A DNA stretch of 64,000 nt from Silene latifolia (Eukaryota > Streptophyta > Magnoliopsida > Caryophyllales > Caryophyllaceae): the NCBI RefSeq assembly GCF_048544455.1, contig NC_133526.1, positions 5,968,001-6,032,000 on the forward strand, read 5' to 3'. Below are positions 38,901 to 50,612 of this stretch, one piece after another. Position 1 is the first letter of the stretch, and every line of letters starts with the position of its first letter. Both the position numbers and the translations under genes were made by a program. The notes below the pieces were generated by a model. It saw only the letters and a list, made by a program, of their open reading frames with translations. It had not been told where the DNA came from and did not search any database.

Positions 38901-41900
38901 TGAATATAAGGCTTAATGCCATAAAAAATCATACTATATAATACAAATAAATATATAATAGTATCTTCCCCTATTTTACCTTCCATTTGTCTCCGCTAGG
39001 GAAGTGTAGGATTATAGATGTCGGGTACCTATTCCATATATCCTTGATTGTGAAATCAGACATGAATATGTCCCTAAAAGTGAAGAGCTGAAGTAGCATA
39101 TGTTACAGCTAAGAAATACAGTAATCCTAATATGTGTTTCTAAGAGTTATTCGGCTATTTTTGAAGGTACATAATCACAATTGGGGCATCAACAGCTCTG
39201 TGTTCGTCTCTGTTGGGTTCGTTTCTTCCGCAGGTAGATATATCTTGCAACTTTATATGCCACTAGAAGTCTAGAATGCACTCATCTCAGATGTTACATA
39301 GAAACTTCGGTGATGACTTTAAATATGGAGTATATAAATGCTGAGTCTAGGGCTCTAGGTTTTTAGCTTTTACGTTATTGTCAATTTCTAAACTGGATAT
39401 TTTATGCACACATTAGATGGCTGAGATACATGTGCCCATTAAATCCTTTCTCCACTTGGCGTGGTCATTTTATGCAAGATCCGACAGACCATAAGAACTC
39501 ACAATATCCCGCTCTCCCATAGACTGTTAGTCCGTCACCTTACTTTGCCTGCATGTCACATGTCTAAGACCCGATAAACTGACATGACATAACAGTTTGA
39601 CACACTATTTTTGGCCAAGTCACGCGCGACACTCAACATGACGTCGTTTCTAACACTTCCAGCCGAGTCGGAGTAACATAGCCTAGGTGTTTGACCTTGG
39701 ATTCGTGTGCAAGACATAACAGTTTGCGTCGGTATTCTTTTTCTTTTATCTCATGTGGGGGTTTATGTTATGCAAAGTAGTTCAGTTTATGCTTGTTCTT
39801 GATGTTCTTACCTTCTTTTGTAAGCTTCATGCAGTACTGCATTGGAAGTTTGGAACTCAGTTAGATTTCAGTTTTTTTGTCCCTTTTCTGTATTTAGATT
39901 TCAAATCTTTTCGCCTTTTTAATAGGATGTGAACTTATTGAGTTTTAGAATTAGCCATGAAGGAAACTTTTTTGCTATTCTGACATAGGTTTTTATCTCT
40001 CTCTTCTGAAGCCTCGAGTTCTAATGGCGATGGCTAGAGATGGTTTACTACCATCATTTTTCTCAGATGTTAATGCGCGAACACAAGTTCCTGTGAAGAG
40101 TACAATTTTAACTGGAATTTTTGCTGCAACACTTGCCTTCTTCATGGATGTATCACAACTGGCAGGAATGGTATCTCATCTATAACTTTGCATTCACTTA
40201 ACAAATACTCCGTACTTTTTTTAGTTATCAATTGCGTGTATGTTGATCAATTTCTTTCAAATGCATAGAAGACGATTAACTGTGATTTTAAGTCAAATCT
40301 TGAAAACTGATTTGAATACCATAATGGGAGAGAAAGGGGTGCGTCAAACAAGAAAACAGTAAGCGAGGGAACACGATGAAAAGTAGAGAAATTCATATTA
40401 TCATTTAAAAGTCGAATAGAGACCAAATAAATGAGAGAAGGAGTAATTCAAAGACTGAGAATACTGAATCCTTTTTAGTCTCTGCAGAAATGAACCAAAG
40501 GATTTTGCATATCCAGTAAAAATGAATGTGAGCGTAGTTTACTGTTTTCCATAAATGACCCCTACAATACTATGTTGACTCGTTACACTTCTTGTGCTTT
40601 ACTTTTGATTATGATCTTCCAAATAATAATATATTTGGCGCAGGTCAGTGTAGGTACCCTCTTGGCATTCACGGTGGTTGCCATATCTCTACTTATCATA
40701 CGATATGTTCCACCAAATGAGGTACCACTTCCACCATCACTTCAGGATTCAAAAGGTGTGGATTTACTGAATCATAGTGGTTATGTCGAGGTAGCTGATG
40801 ACATAAATTCAAGAAAGCTTGTCGAAACCTTCAAGGATGAAATCCAACCTCTGCTTGAGCAGGGGAGCTCATCCATCAGACATCCTCTCATTCTGAAGCA
40901 ATCAGCTGAATGCAGTAGTGAGTTACAACATCCATGCTTTTGCAAGTACTTTACCTGACAGAGAACATAAGTCGTATAAAATGTATTATTTCTAAAATGT
41001 GAATCTGTCATCTGTTGTGTGCTATGGAAGATGGAATACGATGTTCACATACTCTTTTATTCGAAATCTACTTTATAAGTGATTTTAGTGGTCTATTTAC
41101 AAAACAAATGTGTTCTTATTCAGATTTGCGAAGATTTTGCGTCATTTTTAAAGGTTTGTGTCTGATATTTGTCTCCTCACTGGCGTACTCCTTCAGATAC
41201 ACCAAATGATGAGAGGAGGAGAAGTATTGCCGGGTGGACCATAGTTGCTATCTGTCTTGGTGCACTTCTTCTGGCATTTGGTGCTTCTGATGTTGGTCTT
41301 TCCAGGTATGGCACGAGACCTATACCATTTGAACAGCCAAACTGTTGATGTGGTGTTAAGTAGTTATGTTACTCCGACACTTCACTTAACTGCCGTGTCG
41401 CGTGTCAGACACGTGTCGACACGACACGACACTTTAACACTTCAATTTAGACCACAAGATAGGAAAATTCACCTAAAATAGCCTTGTCCACACTCTGACA
41501 CGTGTCAGACACGACACCGTGTCGGAGAGTCAGAGTAACACAGGTACTACTGTTTACAATATCTTCAGCTTGAACTTTTAGCTAATGGCTATACATTAAG
41601 TAGACTTGGCGAACCAGTCTTTAGGGCCGGTTTAGGTCGGATCATTTTGAGTATATTAAACACTCGAGTTGAGTCATTCATGTTCATTTTGCTTTCATTG
41701 TGCCATTATCGGGTCATTTCTGGTGAATTGGTCGTGTGGTGGAGGTGGTGGTGGTTGTAGGTTTGCAGTATCGTGATCTGTAAAATTTGTATGTTGTGGA
41801 TGCTATTGTAAAATGAAGTTACTATTTCGTACATATAACTTTAGTTTCAACGTTATGCTCCTTTGTGGCAGTATCCCTCTGTTCACACTATGCGCAGTGG

Positions 41901-42516
41901 GCGCTGCTCTTTTGATATCTGGTTTGGTAATTCTCTCCTGCATTAACCAAGACGATGGAAGACACAGTTTCGGCCACACAGGAGGTAATCCTTCTTTTTC
42001 CTCCGGATCTTGATTCTTTGATCTGAATAACTAAGTTGCGAAATTCTCTTACATATCATGTCTTGTATTTTGATTTTTATTTTTCAGGTTTTATTTGTCC
42101 ATTCGTTCCAATTCTACCTGTCGCTTCTGTTCTCATTAATGTTTACCTACTGGTGAATCTCGGGTGAGTAATTTACATTTCAGCATGACCACCTGTTGCT
42201 TGTCCTTCCCTTTTAACCCGTCTTATAAAAGCGCAATCAGTTTAGTGCCACTTGGGGAAGCTCCCTCCCTACCCGTTGTTTTGATTCCATCTTATAAACA
42301 TTTCGATCTATATGTTTCAGTTCTGCAACATGGGTTCGTGTGCTAGTATGGGTGTTAATAGGAATGCTTGTTTACGCACTGTACGGGAGGACTCATAGCT
42401 CACTGAGGGATGCAATTTATGTACCAGCAGCTCACGCCAATGACATCTTTCGGAGTCTGTGCACCGCCCCAGACATTCATATACAGCATTCTAACAACTT
42501 AGAAACAGGTCACTGA
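35907..42516 (+). CDS. CAT2/4-like: cationic amino acid transporter, vacuolar CAT2/CAT4 type
   Basis: Fourteen exons: 35907-36048, 36904-37105, 37263-37347, 37849-37989, 38094-38212, 38319-38415, 38513-38685, 39167-39233, 40012-40170, 40644-40914, 41197-41305, 41872-41984, 42088-42163, 42321-42516, giving 649 residues. It belongs to the APC superfamily; relatives sit in the tonoplast and move basic and other amino acids. The N-terminus has the RRKQVDSVH motif, then GIGTTIGAGVYILIGTVARE (first membrane helix, substrate-binding glycines), FCYAELASRCPSAGSAYHYS, VDPCAAILVVIVTALLCLGI, STAEEVKNPKRDLPLGI, LMAMARDGLLPSFFSDVNAR, SVGTLLAFTVVAISLLIIRY and a C-terminal set of helices with LVNLGSATWVRVLVWVLIGM. 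About 14 membrane segments are expected. A hydrophilic loop encoded by exon 10 is the least conserved part. MITEs sit in introns 1 and 11. Assignment to CAT2 rather than CAT4 is not certain. Confidence 0.94.
36467..36659. mobile_element. Mutator-type MITE in CAT intron 1
   Basis: It is 193 bp; the left arm is caaattctcatttgtgacgg and the right arm, reversed, is taataggtctcacttgtgac. Both continue into gatatccgtc-type and cttgtgacggg-like words. Flanks gggttttca (36458-36466) and gggttttat (36660-36668) look like a slightly changed 9-bp target duplicate. It is the same family style as 27942-28132. Confidence 0.82.
37600..37680 (+). repeat. old SINE fragment
   Basis: gggagcctttgaggcaccgg followed by atgttgctgtcg resembles the 3' end of the SINE at 23225-23490 (gggagccattgaggcattgg). 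Only the tail is recognisable. Confidence 0.45.
41367..41540. mobile_element. small TIR element rich in gtgtcgacac palindromes
   Basis: Ends tgttactccgacac and, reversed, tgttactctgactctccgac; the interior has stacked words cgtgtcagacacg and cgtgtcgacacg. A related fragment is near 39625-39672 (gagtcggagtaacatag). No target duplicate is clear. It lies in CAT intron 11. Confidence 0.6.
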
Positions 42517-43119
42517 TATAGTGATTTATTAAACATTGTAATTTGTAAGTAATTTTCGTATTACTGCCATCATCAATGGCCTTAGTGACTAAGTAATTTT
42601 CGTATTACTGCCATCATCAATGGCCTTATTGGTGACTTCTCCATATACGCAGTATTTTGGACGTCCATTCTGGATGTCTCGTGTAACTACTCACAAACTC
42701 AATTGTGTGAATGAAAAAATTATTTGGAAAAAGTTTTATGTAATGGAAGATTCGCTCATATCTGCCACTACGACTCTCACAATTCTCTATCGTATGGAAT
42801 TTCCCACCCCGTTCCAGTGGCCATCACAAACTCAAATTAGTGTGATGAGAACTACAATTTTATGCTAAAGGTGAGTATTTTTGTTCAGAGAAAAGGCGGT
42901 CCTAATTATTTTCCTAATCACTATGTTGGTATTGTAGTGGCTCTTTGATGGGCATAAATACATTCAAAACCAAAACACGAAAATAAAGATACGGTATGAC
43001 AGTGCTAACATTCTTCCAAAAAAAATACAAGAAACATGCATTTCTTGGTTAAACCAGGTGCATTATAGGAAATGTTTACACTGCAAAAATAAGTGTTCTT
43101 GAATCGAACAGATTACACT
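42517..43119. other. convergent spacer between CAT and the 43-kb gene
   Basis: The probable 3' UTRs of both genes. A 44-bp-period duplication of aagtaattttcgtattactg occurs at about 42547 and 42591. No further gene is seen. Confidence 0.55.
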
Positions 43120-45653
43120 TCACAAGGACGAGTTCATGAGCGACAATAGCCTTGGTAGATTCTCAAGGACTATTATAAATGCGCTGCCAAGCAAGAAAAT
43201 GAAGAGAAATACAAGAAGTATCTTTCCAACATACAGTAGATTGATTGATTGCTCCGAAACTTGTTTCTTCGACAATGGTTTATTCAAGGTCTGCAAGATG
43301 AAGATCCAAGTTAAGCTGACAGTTTCAGGTCATCGATAGTAATTAGCGGCCAGACTAAATGTCATCCGAACAGCAGTTTCATAAGTCGAACTGTACTTCA
43401 TATCAATACTATCATAGTTGTGAAGAGTCTGAAATGATTACACAGAGCAACAACAAACTTTGGATCGAAGGATTTGGAGGGAAAGGGAGGGGAGGGATTT
43501 GAAGGGATGAGAAATCCATTGTTTGGTTAGCAAAATGGAGGTGAAGTGATTTGGAGAGAAGGGAAAATGGATCCCTCCATTTCCCTCCTCCAAGCCAAAT
43601 TATTTTCTCTCCAACAAAGGCAGGATTTAGAGGGAAAATCTTTTCCTCCATTCTCCCTCCCCTTCCCTCCCTTTCTTTTCCCTCATTCCCCCTTCCCTCC
43701 CTTTCTGCTATCCAAACACACCCTAAAAATGTGTTTGGATAGCAAAAGTGGAGGGAAAGGGAGGGAAGGGGGAAGGAGGGAAGGGAAAGGGAGAGAAGGG
43801 AAGGGTAGGGGGAATGGGGTGTGGTGTTTGGATACAATTTCCCTCCAAATTTTGCCTATTGTGGAGAGATTTTGATTAGGCTTGGAGGAGGGAAATTGGA
43901 TCCCTCAAAATCCCTCCCCCTCCATTTCCCTCCACCCTCATTTGATATCCAAACAAAGGATTTTAAATCCCGTACTCTCCCTCCTTTTCTTTTCCCTCCA
44001 AATCCTTCAATCCAAACACACATGCATACACTAAACACACAACTCACTGCAGAGATTAATTAACCATTACACCGGGAGTACAGAGAAATGTCATTACCTG
44101 AGTGCCTTCGCGTTTCTTGACACCTGCAAAAACAAATAAAATTGACAGCCAGAGTCAAAACACGACCATACGACAAACTTTGTAACGACTACTACTATGA
44201 TTGTTCCCTCAAACTTCAAAACAAGACAATTATCGACGTATTGAGGTTTGAGATCCAAACAACAAGACAACAAGAGGCAGTAAAATAGACATCAAAGACA
44301 AAGAACATGAGCTATATACCTGGTTGCCCATCCAAAACCGTCTGCAACTTCCAGGCAGTTCCATAACTTAGAAGAACAGAACTAGGACCGAAATTAATGG
44401 ACTCCTCGCCATCCTTAACCGCCTCGATATACACCCCAAGAGGTGCACCAGCATCAAGCTTATTATTAATCAAAGACAAGGCAAATCCTGCCTTTGTTCC
44501 AGGGGCAAACCGTCTTGTAATTCCCGAGGTTTTGCACATCACCTCCAAAAACTGTCCACCCAATTACAACTCACTTTTAAAACAGCAATAATCTGATTCA
44601 CCCAAAGTCAACACTATACGTCTATACTCTCGGAATCAGCTCCGGGTATTGAGATCATACACAAATTCTCGGATGAGACACTTTCATGATAAGATTATGA
44701 TAGAATCCATATACTGAGGTGATTGATAAATTGACAGCATTTTAGTTAAATTCTCGGATGAGACGGGCTCATTAGCTTTCAAGCCTTGATCATACACAAT
44801 TCTCATGTAAAACAGTTTCATGATAAGATTGCATGAGCGATTCATATAATATAAGGTGATAGGTAAATAAACACTCCGTAGCCTTAATCCCAAAATGACT
44901 TGGGGTCGGCTGACATGAATCATCCTTTGGAACCGTCCATAGCTGAACGCACACCTCAAAATGCGAAAAAAAAAATTGAAAAGAAAAATTGAAAAACAAA
45001 CGGGGAGTGAAATATAATAAGATTTCATGATAAGATTGCACTAAAATAGCATGAGACATTGAGACTGATCATACCCAAATTCTCAAATAAGACGATTTCA
45101 TGATAAGATTGTGTAAGCGATCGATCATATAGTGAGGTGATTGGATTTTTTAGTTTTAAGGGATTAATCTCGCACTAAAATAGCATGAGACCGCCTCATT
45201 AGCTTTTAAGCATTGACGATCATACCCAAATTCTCTCAAATGAGACGGTTTCATGATAAGCTTACAATAACAAATTAACAACCAATATGATCAGGTTGGC
45301 GTCGTACTAAAATAACATGAGACCGTCTCATAAAAGACCTAGATTGTTGATCATAAACACAATTGTATTCAAAAGTAGCACAATTGAATGCTTAACAAAG
45401 TCAACACCGTATAATTTAATCCTATAATAGTCAACACTACTAAAAATTTCGCTCTCGCTAAGTTCAAATCTTAGCTCCGCCACTGCTGATCATACATACG
45501 TACGTACTGAATACTGAAATTGAATAATGAATCGATGATTGTGAAGTTTATTGGGATAAAGAGGGAAAAAGAGAGACTTACAGGTTGAAGAAGAGGTGTA
45601 GGAGAAGAAGGGATGTCGGATGTTTGAGAAGCTTGTTTATCCATTTCCGCCAT
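43120..45653 (-). CDS. uncharacterised small plant protein with one C-terminal membrane segment
   Basis: Four exons on the minus strand (45653-45582, 44551-44320, 44123-44098, 43290-43120) give 166 residues. I do not recognise a named family, although the exon 2 region (LEVMCKTSGITRRFAPGTKA, then FGPSSVLLSYGTAWKLQTVL) looks like a conserved plant protein of unknown function. The N-terminus is short, polar and Ser/Pro-rich. Residues about 134-152 (ILLVFLFIFLLGSAFIIVL) form one hydrophobic helix close to the C-terminus, so a tail-anchored or single-pass membrane protein is likely. All junctions have GT-AG sites and keep the frame; exon 3 is only 26 bp. The ATG at 45653 is chosen because the in-frame codon upstream is GTG. 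Intron 1 holds a tandem array and intron 3 a large inverted repeat. Confidence 0.82.
43459..44018. repeat. large inverted repeat of two GA-rich MITE-like units
   Basis: Two units of about 265-290 bp lie head to head around 43722-43730, where ctatccaaacacac faces gtgtttggatagc. The outer ends pair too: tttggatcgaaggatttgga on the left and tccaaatccttcaatccaaa on the right. The arms carry long ggaggg / ccctcc tracts. It lies in intron 3 of the 43-kb gene. Confidence 0.85.
44640..45350. repeat. degenerate tandem array in intron 1 of the 43-kb gene
   Basis: The phrase ttcatgataagatt (or a variant) recurs five times, near 44683, 44815, 45024, 45089 and 45250, each time near aattctc...gagacg and often followed by gaggtgattg or catgagaccg. 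Spacing is uneven (65-210 bp), so units have been lost and gained. Confidence 0.75.
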
Positions 45654-47386
45654 TGTTAAGCACACTGGTAATTTGATTGGAGATTCCAGAATCTAAAGTT
45701 CTTGTTTATGTATTTTTGTACGTATTTTAACGTGTGTTTCGGTCGACGCAATTCGTCACCAATCACGCCCACGGCTTATTGTAGGCTAGCGGTGGTCCAA
45801 TGCAAGCTTGGGTCGGACAAGTGTCAGGTTAGTATGATTTTCTTTGGCCCACGGATATGTCGTTAGCGAGTTTTGGGCGAACTTGTGCCCGAACCTTTGT
45901 GAATTTATAGGCGGGACAAATAGGATGTTTCGTACATGAACAACACTATTATAGACACATGTTCAGACAGATTAATCTATCAATCAATATATATAACTAA
46001 AGGAGGGGTTTTTTTTTTCTAATTATACTATTAACATTAGAATTAGGAGATAATTAATTATTTGCAATTTCTCTATTATAATTAGCAATATAGAAATGAG
46101 AATTAATTAATTATTTTACAATTTTCCTATTAGAAATAAAAAATAAATTAATAATTTATTAAGGCTTTTTTTTCATAATTATACTATTAGAATTAGGAGA
46201 TAATAATTATTTAAATTTGTTCTATTATAATTAGGAATATTATCTTCCTATTAGAAATGAGAGAATTAATTAATTATTTTACAATTTTATTATTAAAAAC
46301 ATAAAATAAATTAATTATCTATAATTTATTAATATTAAAAAAATATTCCTTAGTATTTGTTCACTTTTTATTAAATTAGAAGGAAAAAAAACCTTTGATA
46401 TATTTATAATATCCAATTTTATAACAATTCAGATTAAAAAAATGAGTTATTATGAGGCTAAAAGACCCTAGGCCGAACTGGGTTGTGACAAATGTGCATG
46501 CATAATACGGACTACATGGAATTTACTCATGTAAAGGGTAAAATGAACGCTGAAATATGTCCCTACGCCTTTTGTTATTGCTAATGTCTTATTTAATTAT
46601 ACATAATACGAAGTTTTTTTTTCAAATGTCATATGTATTTCTCCTACTAATTTTAAATTTATTTCCCTCACAATACACTTCAACTTCTATTGATAATTTA
46701 TTATTATATTATTTACATTCAACTGTCATTATATAAAAGTATATTAATCAAAATTTAAATAAGATATTCACAAATTATTGATAAGTACAAAGTTTGATAT
46801 CTATTTTTCAAGGAGTATTAAAAGATAAAAAAAGGTGCTGCTAATTTGCGAATCGAAATATCATATTATGACAAATGAGTAAATGTTTTGAAAAAACTTT
46901 ATTGGGCGATTGTTTTACAATTTAAAGTAAAAATGGTACCACGAGTAATAAAATAGATATGAATGAGGCTTGAAGGTAAATTAAATACACTTCTTATAGA
47001 AATATGTATAAGGTTAAGATTCAATTCAGGCAACGATCAACATTAAAAAAAGTCATGAAAAACACATAAAAGGGTAAGAGTAGTCTTTCCCTAACATAGT
47101 GAAGACCATCTCTTTCAAGCTTTTCTTCTGACAAATTCGCATGCATAAAAAATGGTACTATTCAATTATATGGAGCAAACTAATTATTGTTGATGTTATA
47201 TATATATATGACAGGAGTTCTAATGAATCCACCTCTTCCATTGAGTCTCTAAGTCCCTCTAAGGGCCATTGGAGAGACTCAATGGATGGTTGAGATGGAT
47301 GGAGAGGAAAATGATTAAGTATTATTAAAAAGAAAAGGAAAAAAATGTGGATGGTTGGATTGAAATGGATGGTTGAGATTGAAAAT
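45654..47386. other. AT-rich spacer upstream of the 43-kb gene
   Basis: It holds the presumed promoter of the minus-strand gene. A very AT-rich two-unit repeat lies at about 46010-46345 (each unit has aattatactatta, aattaggagataat and cctattagaaat). A 14-bp perfect stem, tccattgagtctct with agagactcaatgga, lies at 47237-47286. No gene is seen. Confidence 0.6.
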
Positions 47387-47944
47387 TGATGGGGCATATT
47401 CTGCACCCGCTGACCGAGTCAACATATTGAGCAAGGTCAAAGCTAAAAGACAGCAAGTCAACGTATTAACAGTCTAACCGACAAAGCCTGTCGGCCTGTC
47501 ACTTGGGTCTCGGCTCGGCAACTAGCCGGCCGAGAGGCATATCCGCGTACTCACATCCAGTCCCCTCGGCATGGGTCCCTCGGCCGAGGGTAAGATAGTC
47601 TTTCCACCTGCTAGTCACTTGGTCACTTGGCCACTTGGCCACTACGTGACAAAAGGTGAAAGTTTATAAATACTCCACTTCTCTCATTGAGAAAAGGATC
47701 CGAAAAACATCTAATAATCTGGTATAAACTCCCTTATCTCTCTACAATATACTTTGCCAAGTTAACACGCAACTTATCTCTTTAAGTTTACTGACTTGAG
47801 CGTCGGAGTGAGTACGCTCGGTACCAAGCCGAGCCCTCAGTTTGTTCATCTTTACAGGAGAGAGCGAAAGGAAGAGACAAGCAAACGACGTCATTCTACA
47901 AGCTTAAGTGGTCAAAATCCTGCTCCGGAATTACATCCGGAACA
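47387..47944 (+). mobile_element. solo LTR, copy 2
   Basis: A 558-bp unit begins TGATGGGGCATATTC and ends CATCCGGAACA, flanked by AAAAT at 47382-47386 and 47945-47949. It is the same family as 33791-34376 in opposite orientation. A TATA-like tttataaatactcc lies at about 47664. No internal region is attached. Confidence 0.9.
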
Positions 47945-48039
47945 AAAATAACAAAAAAATTTTATCACTAATCAATTTTCTATACACTAACTAAATTTTC
48001 TTTCTCTCTGTAGCCCATAATTAAGCAGTTTTAAGTTTC

Positions 48040-49010
48040 AGATTTTATGAGTGCAAATGTAACTAGTATAGATCCCGCGCAAATGCGCGGTTTTCTAGAT
48101 AGATATATTAGAATCTAACTATTAGTAATAGTATTAACTTCAATCAAAATTTAATTATAAAATTTACTATTAATAGTGTTTAGTATTAAGAGGTAGAAAA
48201 AAGAAGGTTTACACTTTTAATACTTGTCGCTTTTTATCAAAAAAATAACATTTTATGTAATTTTTTTCATAGCAAATCTATATATATATTTAAATTTCGG
48301 CTATCAAAATTTTATACTTTAGATAGTATTCATAGTCAAAAATTGTGAAGTTAGACTCCGAAAAGAGAATGTAAGCTTTGGTTTGGAACTTTGAATAAGG
48401 AGGAGTAAATGAAATTAAAAAACATGGCCCAATTATAGATAATTACATAATGAAGCCCAATTGTAGAGTAATTTTCATTTAGGCGGGGAAAATTGGAGAT
48501 CTCTTATTCTTTTAGTATAAGGGGGATGTTGTATGAGTTTTATGAGTGTAACTTTGATTTTTTTGTGACGGAAATTTTGATTTTTTTGTGACAGATTTTA
48601 TGCCGATTTTGTATACAAAAAATTGAATTTATACATTTTCAACATTTTATGAGTGTAAATGTAATATTTTAAGAGTGTAATTTTGATTTTCTTGTGACAG
48701 AAACAATGAATTTATATAATTTTAACATTTTACGAATGTAACTTTGATGTTTTATGAGTGTAAATGTAATATTTTATGAGTGTAATTTTGATTTTTTTGT
48801 GACGGAAATTTTGAATTTATATAATCTTAACATGTCACGAGTGTAAATCTAATGCTTTACAAGTGTAAGTGTAGTATTTTAAGAGTGTAAATTTGATTTA
48901 TTAGGCAATTTTCTATATAGAAATTTAAATTTATATAATCTTAACATGTCACGAGTGTAAATCTGATGCTTTACGAGTGTAGTATTGCGTCAGAATTTGG
49001 TTCACATTCA
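48040..49010. repeat. degenerate tandem array of gagtgtaa units, split by a Helitron
   Basis: Short units built from ttttatgagtgtaa, gattttttgtgacgg and aatttatataatttt repeat many times from about 48528 to 49000. One more unit (attttatgagtgcaaatgta) lies just left of the Helitron at 48063-48526, showing that the Helitron landed inside the array. Confidence 0.8.
48063..48526 (-). mobile_element. small non-autonomous Helitron, reverse orientation
   Basis: On the minus strand the 5' end is TCCCCCTTATACTAAAAG preceded by A. The 3' end is a hairpin (cgcgcatttgcgcg), then ggatctata and CTAG followed by T. The 5' end is very like that of the Helitron at 10996. It is 464 bp long and non-coding. Confidence 0.88.
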
Positions 49011-49444
49011 AACGTACTTCTATAGTTTGACCGGGAGATATAACATTCTAAATACCTCTAAATGTTTTTACATAATTACAATTTGATCCAACAATGATTA
49101 AATTATGGTTGTTATTCGAAAGAAATAGATTTGTTGCATTATTGAGTTAATTATGCAAAGTAGATATTATTGTTTTTCTTAACCAATTGAAAAACAAACA
49201 GGTATTAATGAACAAATTCTAAAAACTATCAGTCCAACTATCATATATATAAACTTTATATTAGTTTTATTTTCCTAAAAAAAAAGTATTTTCTTAATCA
49301 AACACTCTTTTATTCTTATGTCAATATTATGTTAACGGGAATTATTTGTTGGTCATGCGGCATACATAAAATCTTAGACATGAACGATGTACTATATGTC
49401 TATATTCCATTTTATTGTGAAATTTATCACACATTATTTTAATA

Positions 49445-49473
49445 CCCGTGCAACGCACGGGCAAGAAAACTAG
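49445..49473 (+). mobile_element. Helitron 3' terminus
   Basis: A perfect 7-bp stem cccgtgc / gcacggg (49445-49451 with 49455-49461) is followed eight bases later by CTAG (49470-49473) and T, the standard Helitron 3' end. I could not find a convincing matching TC 5' end to its left; it may lie within or beyond the gagtgtaa array. Confidence 0.75.
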
Positions 49474-50612
49474 TAAGCATTATAGGGGATAAGGTAGATA
49501 CGATTATCAAATATTATACTCGTTATTCTTAGGAAAAAAATATATAATTGTGAAATAAAAATATTCCGTATTAAAAGCTTGATTTTTGTAGAATATTATT
49601 TCTAAAATAAAACTGGATACACATAAAAATTGGGGGTTTTGACATATTCCCGACAAATGTAATCATTTTCCCACTTGTTTAATTGTTCCTCTTTCGGTTT
49701 TCCTCAATGGATTCATTTTTTCTCCATATATTGAAGCTCATAACACATGTCATTTTGAGTTTGATGAGTATGAAGTGCATCTTTTTTTTCCAACAATAAA
49801 ATGAATCTCTTAAAACTCTCTAATTTAGGTCATCTTACGAACATTAGACATTGTCACAACTCACAATGAGCCAATGTAAACCTCTCTATAAAAGAATGAT
49901 CCAAGATGAATCACATTCACTTTTCTTAAGGAGACTTCTACAATGTAAATGCATAAGGTTATAATAAGAATACAAATGAAGTTGAGTATTTTTTTTTGCC
50001 TTTCAGAGTATTTTTTTTTTTTAATTTACTCATCCTCTAAACTATTTATTGATCTTCTAAAATATAGTAAAACACACCATTAAAAAATTATTTTCATACA
50101 AGACAAGTCACTTTATAATGAAAAACCATCCATTACGAGCAATAACTGACAAGAAATATGCATCATATGATACAAATTTGTAAACTGGGCACTAGGGACC
50201 AAGGCCGAAGGCCAAAATCAACTAAATTGTGCAAACGGGTAGTAGACTCTTTCCATACCACACCGACTTCAATGCCTTCTTTGTCCCGTCATCATTACAA
50301 ATTTGTACCTCGGAAAAATTTCTTATGCCTAAGCTTCTTAGACCAAAAACATGTAAACTCTGATACAATTTATGTGAGTGTGTATACAAGACTCGGATAT
50401 TCACATTATTAATATTTAAAGTGCATCCTGATGAGTTAAGTTCCAATTACACTTAAATAAATCATTATTTTACTATTATCAGTTATTCCCTTCGTTCCGA
50501 TCATTTGTTTATCTTTGATTTTGACACAATGCCTATAAAAAGGGAGAGAATTATTTATGAGCGATATTGTTGAGTGACAAGTGGACAGTGAATTATGTGG
50601 ATGATAATCAAA
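49474..50612. other. AT-rich spacer
   Basis: No gene is recognised. Overlapping open frames on both strands at 50158-50446 have no recognised similarity. A word near 50491 (cttcgttccgatcatttg) resembles one Stowaway end. Confidence 0.5.

Noticed and set aside
43412-43875. Long frames on both strands in the GA-rich inverted repeat
   Set aside because: Open only because of ggaggg / ccctcc repeats; shadow frames of a MITE-like repeat.
45651-45665. Upstream GTG as start of the 43-kb gene
   Set aside because: An in-frame ATG follows four codons later, and plant genes rarely use GTG.
48528-49000. Repeats resembling a CRISPR-like array
   Set aside because: Units are degenerate, spacers are not unique, and this is a plant nuclear genome.
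50158-50446. Overlapping frames on both strands (84 and 74 codons)
   Set aside because: No recognised similarity and no splice context; could be transposon debris but nothing supports it.
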